Below are positions 7,826-15,509 of a DNA stretch of 64,000 nucleotides, piece by piece. The notes beneath the pieces were generated by a model. It worked only from the letters and a program-made list of their open reading frames with translations, searched no databases and was not told the DNA's origin. Source of the stretch: Brotaphodocola sp003480315. GTDB lineage: Bacteria; Bacillota; Clostridia; Lachnospirales; Lachnospiraceae. The position numbers and the translations under genes are program-made. The DNA is taken from NCBI RefSeq assembly GCF_964246085.1, contig NZ_CAXTPD010000001.1. One strand, 5' to 3'. Positions within the stretch are counted from its first letter, which is position 1. Each line of letters starts with the position of its first letter.

Positions 7826-8734
7826 ATGAAGAATGTAACCTTAGTAATTATGGCAGCCGGTATCGGCATCCACTTTGGAGGCGGTATCAAGCAGTTGGAA
7901 CCAGTAGGCCCAAACGGTGAGATCATCATGGACTATTCCATTCACGATGCGCTGGAGGCCGGCTGCAGCAAAGTCGTATTCATCATCCGCCGCGACATCG
8001 AAAAAGATTTTAAAGAGATCATCGGCCGAAGAATTGAAAAACTGGTGCCGGTGGAATATGTATACCAGTCCGTGGATGAATTACCGGCAGGAAAGAAAAA
8101 CATCTGGAACCGCGCCAAACCCTGGGAAACCGGCCAGGCAGTCCTCTGCATCAAAGATGTAGTAAAAGAGCCATTCATGGTAATCAACGCAGACGACTAT
8201 TACGGCAAAGAAGCCTTTCAAAAGCTGTATCACTATATGACCACGCAGATGGATGCTTCAAAGCCCGTATTTGACATTTGCATGGCCGGTTTCATCCTTT
8301 CCAACACCTTAAGCGAGAATGGTGGTGTAACGCGCGGAATCTGCGAAGTAGATTCCCAGAACCATTTGCAGCGTGTCATCGAAACCTATGACATCCAGGA
8401 AAGGGATGGCATGATATCCGCGCACAACGAAGAAAAGCAGGAAATCACCTTACAGCCAGACCAGCACGTATCCATGAACATGTGGGGCCTCCCACCGCAG
8501 TTCCTGGATGTGCTGGAATCGGGCTTCGTGGAATTCCTGGATAATTTAGATGAAAAAGACGCAGAAAAGAAAGAATACCTTCTGCCGAAAATTATTGATA
8601 AGCTGCTGGCAGAAAAGCGGGCCGAGGTAACATTGCTGGAGACGCCGGATAAGTGGTTCGGAGTTACCTATAAGGAGGATAAGCCGCTAGTGGTGGAGGC
8701 AATTCGAGGGTTGATTCAGGTAGGGGTGTATTAG
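7826..8734 (+). CDS. Sugar-phosphate nucleotidyltransferase-like protein
   Basis: A 302-residue protein with a nucleotidyltransferase (GT-A) fold. It starts at an ATG with AGGAG 10 nt upstream. LVIMAAG opens the nucleotide-binding loop, KPWETGQAV and INADDYYGKEAF form the middle with the metal-binding DD, and GGVTRGIC and VSMNMWG follow. The family normally shows G-x-G-S/T-R-F-GG in the loop. Here it reads GIGIHFGGG, so the arginine that contacts the phosphates is histidine and the preceding Ser/Thr is isoleucine. Both could be single-base changes (CGC to CAC, AGC to ATC). It stands alone here, without its usual sugar-kinase partner. Activity is uncertain. Confidence 0.72.
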   Translation: MKNVTLVIMAAGIGIHFGGGIKQLEPVGPNGEIIMDYSIHDALEAGCSKVVFIIRRDIEKDFKEIIGRRIEKLVPVEYVYQSVDELPAGKKNIWNRAKPWETGQAVLCIKDVVKEPFMVINADDYYGKEAFQKLYHYMTTQMDASKPVFDICMAGFILSNTLSENGGVTRGICEVDSQNHLQRVIETYDIQERDGMISAHNEEKQEITLQPDQHVSMNMWGLPPQFLDVLESGFVEFLDNLDEKDAEKKEYLLPKIIDKLLAEKRAEVTLLETPDKWFGVTYKEDKPLVVEAIRGLIQVGVY

Positions 8735-8796
8735 AACGCATTTCTTGTGTGACGAATGCCCGACTGTAGTAAAAATAATAAGAATGGGAAATGATT

Positions 8797-9366
8797 ATGA
8801 AAATTGGAGTAACACAAAGCGTTGAAGAACGGATCCAAGCAACGCCCTTGGAAATGGTAGAAAAGGCCACGCTGGTATTTTGCTGGGAAACGCATCTGTT
8901 CAAGGTGAAGCACAGGAATGTATTGCTGATCATGAATGCAAGCAGTAACTATACGATTGCAATGACAGACATAGAACCACGCAACTGGAATTATTATACG
9001 CTGTATATCGGAAATGTGATCCGGGGAATCATGCGGAGCATGGGCTATTCAGAAGAACAGATTCAGAAATATTTTGAACTCTCGGGCAGGTCAGTAGTGG
9101 TCAAACTGTGTGAAAGCGGTATTACAGTCAGCATGGATGATATGGTTTCATGCGAAGCACGTTTTGATAAGAAACTGGAGTCTGGAGTGAAGTATCAGTG
9201 GGAATTAAGCGAGTCCCTGAATCATAACTGGTGTAAGGCGGAAGGTTTTGACGCATACGGCTATCCACAGGAGTTTTTCAAGCTGGATATGGAAAGAATT
9301 GGGATAGTGGGGAAGAGGAAGAAGGCGAAGGTGATTTGGATGGAGGAGTATAGGCGGGAGAAGTAA
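8797..9366 (+). CDS. Hypothetical protein, DUF6933-like
   Basis: A 189-residue soluble protein without signal peptide or membrane segment. The start is either 8791 or 8797; GGGA at 8786-8789 favours 8797. The first half (TPLEMVEKATLVFCWETHLF, HRNVLLIMNASSNYTIAM) recalls small Clostridia proteins annotated DUF6933, in which a short alpha/beta domain with a conserved aromatic W and an RxxVLLVN strand is seen. This match is from memory and weak. The C-terminus is Lys/Arg rich. It is followed by an intrinsic terminator, so it forms a transcription unit by itself or with the upstream nucleotidyltransferase (62-bp gap). Confidence 0.5.
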   Translation: MKIGVTQSVEERIQATPLEMVEKATLVFCWETHLFKVKHRNVLLIMNASSNYTIAMTDIEPRNWNYYTLYIGNVIRGIMRSMGYSEEQIQKYFELSGRSVVVKLCESGITVSMDDMVSCEARFDKKLESGVKYQWELSESLNHNWCKAEGFDAYGYPQEFFKLDMERIGIVGKRKKAKVIWMEEYRREK

Positions 9367-9403
9367 GGATATATATTAAAGTGCAGATGTGTTTATCGAA
9401 GGG

Positions 9404-9434
9404 TGAAAGATCGGAGTTGATCTTTCATTTTTTT
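9404..9434 (+). terminator. Intrinsic terminator
   Basis: TGAAAGATC (9404-9412), a 6-nt loop, GATCTTTCA (9419-9427) and seven T's. Confidence 0.82.
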
Positions 9435-9775
9435 AAATTTGGAAAGAAAGGTGGATGAAGGGAGTCATTTTTGAAGGCTTCGATGAAATTTGTTTTTGAA
9501 AGTTTTATTAGGTATGAAACCGAGTGATAGGGTATATCTGTATACGGTATAGATTCAAGAGTAAACTGTAATGGTAATGCCATTTATTGTGAGGGTAACT
9601 TGTTGCACGAATTGCGCAAATCTCACGATTCGAAAGATATTTTCTTGAAGATATGGTATTATGGTAAAGTACTTATGATTGAGGATTTACGCTGCCAGTA
9701 CAGCAATCATAGCTGCAATGCAGAAAATCAAAATTCCGGTTGTAAGAAAGATGATTTCGTAAAGGGGATCTATAG
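9435..9775. other. AT-rich intergenic region without a supported gene
   Basis: No ORF with a start and Shine-Dalgarno sequence was found. On the minus strand, roughly 9690-9775, a frame encodes a short hydrophobic stretch (FLTTGILIFCIAAMIAVLAA, then TAA), but it lacks an ATG, GTG or TTG at a usable position. Confidence 0.4.
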
Positions 9776-10429
9776 ATGATGGTAAGTGCTTTTTGCAATT
9801 GGTGGGCAAAATATATGACATATACAAATATAAGAAACGTGGCGGAATTATTCTACTTTATTGTATTGACAGGCGTTATGGCATATTATGCTAAAAAATC
9901 CTACCAAAGAAGTGTAGAAGCCAAACCAGACATTATTACACATATTTATATAGACTATAAGGAACGCCTGCAAAGAGGGCAAAGTTGCTATCCGTTATAC
10001 TTGGAAATTTATAACAATGGAACGGGGGCAGCTAAGAATTTAAAGCTCACAACAGACAACGAAAAACTAGTTGGGAAATTTAGTATTTTTGATAATAATC
10101 TGGGCTTTATACAGCCATGGCATTCAAAGTATATTCCGATTGGGTCATTAATGCTGTCATTATCCTCGAGCCAGCTATTAGTGTTCGATGATGCTTTGGA
10201 TCGGGAAGAACTTAATAAAACTTGGTTTTTCCTGGAATACGAAGGGAAAAAGCGGGAAAAGATTAACTTGAATTTTGAGTATGTTTTAGGCATGCCACGC
10301 ACGCCACTTGGAAAAACGAGTGAGGAGTCTGTGGAAGAAAAGCAGGAAAAACAGATGGAAGCAATGAGTAAAAGCTTAGGGGGGATAGGGAAATATCTTC
10401 AGGAGATTAGTAGGGGGATGAAGCGGTGA
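9776..10429 (+). CDS. Single-pass membrane protein of unknown function
   Basis: A 217-residue protein, ATG at 9776 with AAGGGG 8 nt upstream. An N-terminal membrane segment (about residues 23-40, ELFYFIVLTGVMAYYAKKSY) is followed by a soluble beta-rich domain with the pattern PDIITHIYIDYKER, YPLYLEIYNNGTGAAKNLKL. This pattern is common in phage- and element-borne proteins that carry one membrane anchor and an immunoglobulin-like or CARDB-like strand core. A charged coiled tail (EESVEEKQEKQMEAMSKS) ends it. The next gene also encodes a membrane protein. No family was assigned. Confidence 0.6.
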   Translation: MMVSAFCNWWAKYMTYTNIRNVAELFYFIVLTGVMAYYAKKSYQRSVEAKPDIITHIYIDYKERLQRGQSCYPLYLEIYNNGTGAAKNLKLTTDNEKLVGKFSIFDNNLGFIQPWHSKYIPIGSLMLSLSSSQLLVFDDALDREELNKTWFFLEYEGKKREKINLNFEYVLGMPRTPLGKTSEESVEEKQEKQMEAMSKSLGGIGKYLQEISRGMKR

Positions 10430-10475
10430 TATTGAGTTGATGGGGGCATATTGCATTAATAGGAGGATATTTATT

Positions 10476-11213
10476 TTGAAAAATGAGGATGTACGTATGA
10501 TAAATATAGTTATAGAACCTAATTGGTTAGTTCTGGTTTTATCTGCTATGGCAATAGGAATTATTGCAGAAGGTATTATTATATCAAGATTATTACAACA
10601 GCAAAAGTTTCAGAAAAAAGAAGGGATAGAAGATAAAATTGAAAGGTTTCGATATTTTTGGGGTGAATTTGTTGCCTATGTATTAGCCACAAGTATCGTG
10701 GGTATTTTTATTGCGAGCCTGGTTAATAAAGATAATATAACACTGGCAGATATAAATAGTTGGGTTAGCATTATTTTAGGCTTTGTGGCTTTGATAGTAG
10801 GCATTATTTCATTATACTTAAGTTTTTATAATGTGGAACAGGCAAATAAGTCACAGCAAGAAATTAAAAAGACAGCGGAAGAATTATCAGTGACACGAGG
10901 TTGGCAGAAGGATATAAATGGAGAATGGTATTTTGGAGATTTTTCAGGAAAGCCGATAAGAAATGAATGGAAGAAAAGTGGAGATAATTGGTTCTATTTA
11001 GATTCGGATGGGATGGTAGCAAAGGATACGATTATTAATGATGGTGGAGATATTTATTATGTTGATAAAAACGGGGTAATGGTGATGAATACATGGGTTG
11101 TTGCTGATGAGAAAAAATACTATATGACTGGAAATGGAAAAGCAGTTTTGAGTGGTACGAAAACAATTGATGGTAAGGAGTACACATTTGAAAACGGATA
11201 TTTAAAGGAATAG
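10476..11213 (+). CDS. Three-pass membrane protein with C-terminal cell-wall-binding-like repeats
   Basis: The likely start is TTG at 10476, nine nt after a perfect AGGAGG (10461-10466); ATG 10497, with GAGG 8 nt upstream, is the alternative. Three membrane segments are visible (NWLVLVLSAMAIGIIAEGII, FVAYVLATSIVGIFIASLV, WVSIILGFVALIVGIISLYL). A helical linker and about 100 residues of W/G/Y repeats follow (GWQKDINGEWYF, EWKKSGDNWFYLDSDG, GGDIYYVDKNG, TWVVADEKKYYMTGNG). Such repeats are normally found on secreted proteins and bind wall polymers. After an odd number of membrane passes they could lie outside. The fusion of a small membrane domain to these repeats in an accessory island is unusual. 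Confidence 0.65.
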   Translation: MKNEDVRMINIVIEPNWLVLVLSAMAIGIIAEGIIISRLLQQQKFQKKEGIEDKIERFRYFWGEFVAYVLATSIVGIFIASLVNKDNITLADINSWVSIILGFVALIVGIISLYLSFYNVEQANKSQQEIKKTAEELSVTRGWQKDINGEWYFGDFSGKPIRNEWKKSGDNWFYLDSDGMVAKDTIINDGGDIYYVDKNGVMVMNTWVVADEKKYYMTGNGKAVLSGTKTIDGKEYTFENGYLKE

Positions 11214-11594
11214 TTGAAAGTTTCTGTTCAGGAATTGTATACGGCGGCAATTGCAATATCGGGAATGAAGAGCAATATTGAAATTTTTGTGATAGGGTAT
11301 TATCTTGAACAAATTCTTGATACTTTGCAGCAGGCTTTTGCAGAAGATGATGAAAGATGCGCAGAACTAGCAGAGTTAGAGTGGTTATGCAGGGATGTGC
11401 TTGAGTGGGATCATATGAAATGCATGCAAAAGATTATGAAGAATGATCCGAACTTCTATGCTCTGTTAGTTAGCATTATATATAAGACAGATGATAATGG
11501 AGCTTCTGATGAGGCCAAACGGACATCAGCTAATAAGGTTTATTCAGGTTTTAATAAAGCAAAATTTTGCCCAACAGAAAAGGATGGAAGGTAA
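11214..11594 (+). pseudogene. Duplicated fragment of the 1237-residue gene at 19796-23509
   Basis: This 126-codon frame starts immediately after the previous stop with TTG and copies an internal piece of the large gene downstream. Bases 11223-11588 align without gaps to 22742-23107. The first third differs at many positions; the rest is almost identical, including AFAEDxERCAELA, MKNDP and SANKVYSGFNKAKF. After 11588 the similarity ends abruptly and the frame stops. It is too short to hold a full domain and looks like a leftover of recombination or of a lost paralogue. Confidence 0.85.
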
Positions 11595-11783
11595 ATTGGC
11601 TATTTTATTTGCAATAAAAGGGACGGTGGAATTTACTTTTGAAATTTTCACAAATATTAATTCATATAATTTAGAGTTGAAAGTTTCAGAATTTAAATAT
11701 ACATTTAAGTTTATTAATTTCTGATAGAAGATAATAACGCGTGAGTATATAGAATATCTAAATACAAAGGAAAATGCGGATTT

Positions 11784-12341
11784 ATGATTAAAAGAGAATC
11801 GGATGAAAAAAAACAGCAGGAATTTTGGAAAGAGTGCGGTTTTGACATGAATGAGGAATTTAAAATATACCGTTTTTTATGTGGGAATATGAGCAAGCGT
11901 GAGCGAAAAAAATGGAAATGCGAAAAGAGGTTTTATAGTTATTGGAAGTGGCGTTCATATGTGGAAGAGAAATTGCAGAATTTGAATAATCCGATATTAT
12001 GCGATGAGTTTGCACATTATTTGAACCTAAGGCAGGAAGGTGAAGAAGAATATGGAATGACGCTTTCGACATTTATGATTCCGGCGATGGCTGCTATCTT
12101 TGCGTCATATATAATGAAAACAGTAGATAGTTTTTCAGACATAAATGACGGAGTAACTAATATTCCTCTGGGTGTAATGACAAATTTGATGATTGCGTTG
12201 GCTTTGGGGATATTTGTGTATATTATGTTAAAGCAGGTGATAAAATCGATTGAGCAGCATAATATGAAAAAATGTTTTTACAAGGATTATATTCAAATAT
12301 TGGAGAATTTATATCCGAAAGAAATTAGTCTTCGGAGATAG
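11784..12341 (+). CDS. Small membrane protein of unknown function
   Basis: A 185-residue protein, ATG at 11784 with AAAGGAAA upstream. The first 100 residues are strongly charged and soluble (KKQQEFWKECGF, KRERKKWKCEKRF). Two membrane segments follow (about 97-112, FMIPAMAAIFASYIM, and 133-152, LMIALALGIFVYIMLKQV) with a short loop between, then a basic tail. Such two-pass proteins with a cytosolic N-terminal domain are frequent in defence islands as putative effectors, but no family was recognised. Low GC and rare-codon use match the surrounding accessory DNA. Confidence 0.6.
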   Translation: MIKRESDEKKQQEFWKECGFDMNEEFKIYRFLCGNMSKRERKKWKCEKRFYSYWKWRSYVEEKLQNLNNPILCDEFAHYLNLRQEGEEEYGMTLSTFMIPAMAAIFASYIMKTVDSFSDINDGVTNIPLGVMTNLMIALALGIFVYIMLKQVIKSIEQHNMKKCFYKDYIQILENLYPKEISLRR

Positions 12342-12433
12342 TAGATAATAGGTTAGTTTATTCGCATAAAAGTATAGAAAGTGGGAGAAGGAATACATAA
12401 GTATTTGAGTATACAGACAAGCAGGAGGTTGTT

Positions 12434-12547
12434 ATGAAACCAACATTACCCCTTATGGGATATATTGCATATATGGAAAGAGATTATCCGTTCCTGTTCG
12501 AAGATGGAATATTACGTTTGTTTCCACCAACACAGGAAGAATGGTGA
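12434..12547 (+). other. 5' part of the HEPN gene cut off by an in-frame TGA
   Basis: ATG 12434, with AGGAGG at 12423-12428, starts a frame of 37 residues (MKPTLPLMGYIAYMERDYPF and on to PPTQEEW) that ends at TGA 12545-12547. It is in the same frame as the following gene, so the original gene very probably began here. Confidence 0.65.
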
Positions 12548-12562
12548 AAACGCAGGAGAAGT

Positions 12563-13858
12563 TTGTTTCAGGATTTGCAGGAATTAAAGGCCAAATGTCA
12601 GGCTCAGGAGTGGGTTGGACATTCACGTTTGAAAGGGCGGACACATGATGGGGATAGTATTGTGTTTTCTGTTTCAGACCTTTCTTCAAATAATAATGGA
12701 TTTGAGAGCTTTTCAGTTGATTATTACTTTAAATATAATGCGTCATGTTTAGGTGACGAGCAGATTTATGGGTTGTCTGTGACAGGAAGAGATGTAGATC
12801 GTTTTTACAATCCGAGGTGTGTGTTTACCACAGACGTATCGTGCGATGAATTGGGGATACAGAGAACTGGGGTATATGTAGAGAATAAGAATGATAATGG
12901 GGCGGTTGGTGCAGGAAGTTATCGATATGGAGATACAGAAATTACTGTTTCTTTTAGAGCGGTTCCAACGCTTCACTTTCGTTCGGAGGCACCATTATCT
13001 GCGCACAGCCGGATGATAATTTCCTTTTCAAAACCGCAGAATCTGGAGTATTTGCTTCAGGTTTATGATCATTGCTGCAGGTTTTTCTATTATGTCTGTT
13101 ACAGGAGCAATATAGAACTGGATTCTCCGGATGTATACGGCATGCGGGACGGAAGAAAATCCAACGAAGGCATTTTGTGGTTCCCACAGAATGATATGGC
13201 AGAGGAATCTGAGCAAAAAGACGCGGAAGAGATGATTGTATATGATGATCTGGGGGAAAAGATGATGGCGCTGTTTCCACCACTGGCAGAAGACCAGATT
13301 TATCTGGAACATCTGTGTCCTTCTGTTGCGGACCGGCGTTCCTGGGGAATCAACCATATTATTTTGATGTTTGTGGCTTTCGAACGGGAGTTCCGTAATC
13401 TGTATGACGATACGATTGTGCGTTCAGATGCATACGTTGAAGTGCGCATGGAGGTAATGAAATATCTGGAAAATCTGAAGAAAAACAGTCATGGAAAGAA
13501 GAAAAAGTATGTCGGTGAGATGGAACGGACTTTAAGTAAAACGGAAAACAAATATGCAGACCGCATGGAGAAAGCAATGTGTGACTGCGAGGAAATTCTT
13601 CGTCCTTTTTTGAAGTATTATTATCGTGATAATCAGTCAGATGATTTGATTGAAGATATTTGTACCAGAATGAATCAGCTGAGGAATGACGCAGCGCACG
13701 GCAATATTGATCTGCAAATTGATCCGGTTCATATATCCGATTTTGCAATCCTGGAGAGTCTGATTTATGCTATGCGTTTGAAGGCAATAGGTGTAGAATT
13801 AAAAAAGATACAAATATGTCTTCAGAAGATGAAAGGAACGCGGATGATACAGGCATAA
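12563..13858 (+). CDS. HEPN-domain protein, ApeA-like
   Basis: A 431-residue frame that continues the interrupted one at 12434. A TTG at 12563 with AGGAG 5 nt upstream could allow re-initiation after the TGA, so a shortened protein is possible. The C-terminal 150 residues are helical and contain QLRNDAAHGN, an R-N-x3-H arrangement that fits the RX4-6H catalytic motif of HEPN ribonucleases. The N-terminal half is beta-rich (VFSVSDL, FESFSVDYYFKYN, EITVSFRAVPTLHF). That order, a beta N-domain and a C-terminal HEPN, is the layout of ApeA, a single-gene anti-phage HEPN protein. Identity with ApeA itself cannot be shown by eye. The stop codon may mean the gene is decaying. Confidence 0.62.
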   Translation: MFQDLQELKAKCQAQEWVGHSRLKGRTHDGDSIVFSVSDLSSNNNGFESFSVDYYFKYNASCLGDEQIYGLSVTGRDVDRFYNPRCVFTTDVSCDELGIQRTGVYVENKNDNGAVGAGSYRYGDTEITVSFRAVPTLHFRSEAPLSAHSRMIISFSKPQNLEYLLQVYDHCCRFFYYVCYRSNIELDSPDVYGMRDGRKSNEGILWFPQNDMAEESEQKDAEEMIVYDDLGEKMMALFPPLAEDQIYLEHLCPSVADRRSWGINHIILMFVAFEREFRNLYDDTIVRSDAYVEVRMEVMKYLENLKKNSHGKKKKYVGEMERTLSKTENKYADRMEKAMCDCEEILRPFLKYYYRDNQSDDLIEDICTRMNQLRNDAAHGNIDLQIDPVHISDFAILESLIYAMRLKAIGVELKKIQICLQKMKGTRMIQA

Positions 13859-13875
13859 AATGGGGTGATGTTTGG

Positions 13876-14160
13876 CTTGTGTTTATAGCCGTTGCGATAA
13901 TCGTCATTGTCAGAACGCTCGGATTTCTCATATCCAAGGTGGTCATCCATTTCAGCTTCCATCATTTCCTTAATGGTGCCGCCTAAGAGGTCTTTGAGAG
14001 CATCCCGGATGTCTTCTGCAGTCTCGAATTACGGATTACTCAGTTTGCCATGACTGCTCTTGCAATAGAGTCTTTGTACTGTTTCCGGTCTTTTTCTAGC
14101 AGAAGCATGGCATGCTGTTGCAGACTTCTGCTACATAACCCATGCAATGGTATTCGCAGT
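13876..14160 (-). pseudogene. IS256-family transposase remnant
   Basis: In reverse complement, 14026 down to 13876 reads AEDIRDALKDLLGGTIKEMM, then MEAEMDDHLGYEKSERSDNDD and YRNGYKHK, the conserved N-terminal block of IS256 transposases. The DDE core that should follow is missing. The bases up to about 14160 contain a further out-of-register piece (LLLEKDRKQYKDSIARAVMAN, stop). Only about 50 codons of the gene are left. It separates the HEPN gene from the small regulator pair. Confidence 0.8.
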
Positions 14161-14187
14161 TGCCTGAAGTGTTTTTATTTGGGCAAT

Positions 14188-14658
14188 TTAGTCATTTTCA
14201 GAGAGTTGTAAAAAATCTAATAATGTGTCTATGATGTCATATATTTGTTTTAAATGATTTAAGTCGTCCTTGTTATCTAAGCGTTCAAAGAGTTTTGGTG
14301 CGTCCATATCGTCTTTTAAAGCTTTACATAAATATGCCAAGACTTTAACTCTCTCGTGTATCGTTATCGTATTTGGCGCATTTAAATCCAAATTATTATT
14401 TGCAGCAAGGTATTCAATATTAGCCTGGAGATCATTGTTGGCGGTAAGTTTATCCATGGTTATAGTATATCCTTTCTTTGTATTTCCTGTGATTTTTTTA
14501 ATCCGCTTCATGTTGTTTAATAAATCAGTAATTTGTTTCTGCGTGTATTGATTAGTGCCAAAATTGTTTCGTATAGCATTTTCGATATCAGGTCGAAAGT
14601 GTGTTTTACCGTCAGAAAGCAAATCGAGAACAAAATTTCTTAGTTTACTTCGGGCCAT
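14188..14658 (-). CDS. Hypothetical protein with winged-helix-like N-terminus
   Basis: A 156-residue protein downstream of, and 1 nt from, the small XRE regulator, with its ribosome binding site (AGGAG) inside that gene. The first 70 residues (KLRNFVLDLLSDGKTHFRPD, QKQITDLLNNMKRIKKITG, KKGYTI) have the spacing of a winged helix: three helices and a beta hairpin. The rest is helical and acidic (DKDDLNHLKQIYDIIDTLLDF) and may mediate dimerisation. No enzymatic motif is visible. Together with the XRE protein it forms a two-gene minus-strand operon that could be a regulator pair or a toxin-antitoxin-like unit; the sequence does not decide. Confidence 0.6.
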   Translation of the reverse strand: MARSKLRNFVLDLLSDGKTHFRPDIENAIRNNFGTNQYTQKQITDLLNNMKRIKKITGNTKKGYTITMDKLTANNDLQANIEYLAANNNLDLNAPNTITIHERVKVLAYLCKALKDDMDAPKLFERLDNKDDLNHLKQIYDIIDTLLDFLQLSEND

Positions 14659-14659
14659 A

Positions 14660-14845
14660 TTATTCTCCTAGTATATCTTCAAAGGAACAATGTAGTGCAT
14701 TTGATAGAACACGTATTTCATCGTCTGTAAGTGGTACTTCTCCGCGTTCACGTCTGCCAAGTTGGTCCTCAGACATATGTACTAATTTTGCGAGCTGTTT
14801 TTGGGTCAAGTTCTTCCTTTTTCTAAGTCTTAATATTTGGTTCAT
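14660..14845 (-). CDS. XRE-family helix-turn-helix regulator (61 residues)
   Basis: A minimal Cro/CI-type protein made only of the HTH domain: LRLRKRKNLTQKQLAKLVHM, then SEDQLGRRERGEVPLTDDEIRV, then ALHCSFEDILGE. The recognition helix, around MSEDQLGRRERG, has the usual S-x-x-x-x-x-x-E pattern. The start ATG (14843-14845) follows AAGGAG in reverse orientation. It is the first gene of the minus-strand pair and probably autoregulates; the AT-rich stretch 14850-14920 would hold the promoter. Confidence 0.8.
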   Translation of the reverse strand: MNQILRLRKRKNLTQKQLAKLVHMSEDQLGRRERGEVPLTDDEIRVLSNALHCSFEDILGE

Positions 14846-15509
14846 ACATGCTCCTTATCAAATTTAATTATGTTTAGTTTAGTGTATTTGGAAGACAATT
14901 ACAATACAATACGCGGAATTTGCAGGTAATTATCAACTTGAGAATTAGCGAGAACTGTTTAATTTAAAGCGTAGTGATATATAAGATGTGGAGAATGAGT
15001 GTAATTATGAAGAATTTGGGAGTTATGAGGGAGAGGAATGGTTGATGGGTAAATGGGATATTATTTCATTTTTTAGCCGATGTTTGAATGGTCATTTGTA
15101 AAGAACTGAAGGTACTAATTCTATGGAACGAAGTTGTCAAAACAGAGATTGCACAGTGGGTAGATAACTCAAATCAGTAACAAGTGTATAAGAATTGTCA
15201 AGGTGCTCTGGTCATCGAAAGGCGGCAGAGGTTATGAAAGGATGGATATTAGTGTATGACTACAGACGTGCTTGATTAATGGGAAAGTGGGTGTTATTAT
15301 AGAAAAGTAAGAACGTATGTTCATGCTTGGCAGTATATTTGATTTAATATGGAGGTCATACTTGAATGTATATTTAAATTCCAGTTGGCGGAGGAATTTA
15401 CTTTTGAAAGTTTCAGGTAAGTAATGTTCCATAGAAGCACTGGGAAATTTGATGATTCCATGATATACTACTACCATCTATGGCACAATGTATATGAGGG
15501 GGGATTCTC
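14846..15509. other. Long AT-rich intergenic region
   Basis: It probably carries the promoter of the minus-strand XRE pair at its left. A 30-codon plus-strand frame (15088-15180, MVICKELKVLILWNEVVKTE, ending in WVDNSNQ) has no Shine-Dalgarno sequence and looks like a gene relic. At 15359-15383 an AT-rich segment is an inverted copy of 11691-11714, and 15391-15407 repeats 11631-11647 directly. No RNA gene was recognised. Confidence 0.4.

Noticed and set aside
7399..7929. Open frame of about 170 codons on the minus strand
   Set aside because: It overlaps the nucleotidyltransferase gene, has no ribosome binding site, and its text is low in coding character (Ser/Phe/Pro-rich).
9690..9775. Short hydrophobic peptide on the minus strand, like a type I toxin
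   Set aside because: No ATG, GTG or TTG with a Shine-Dalgarno sequence at a suitable place, and it overlaps the start of the gene at 9776.
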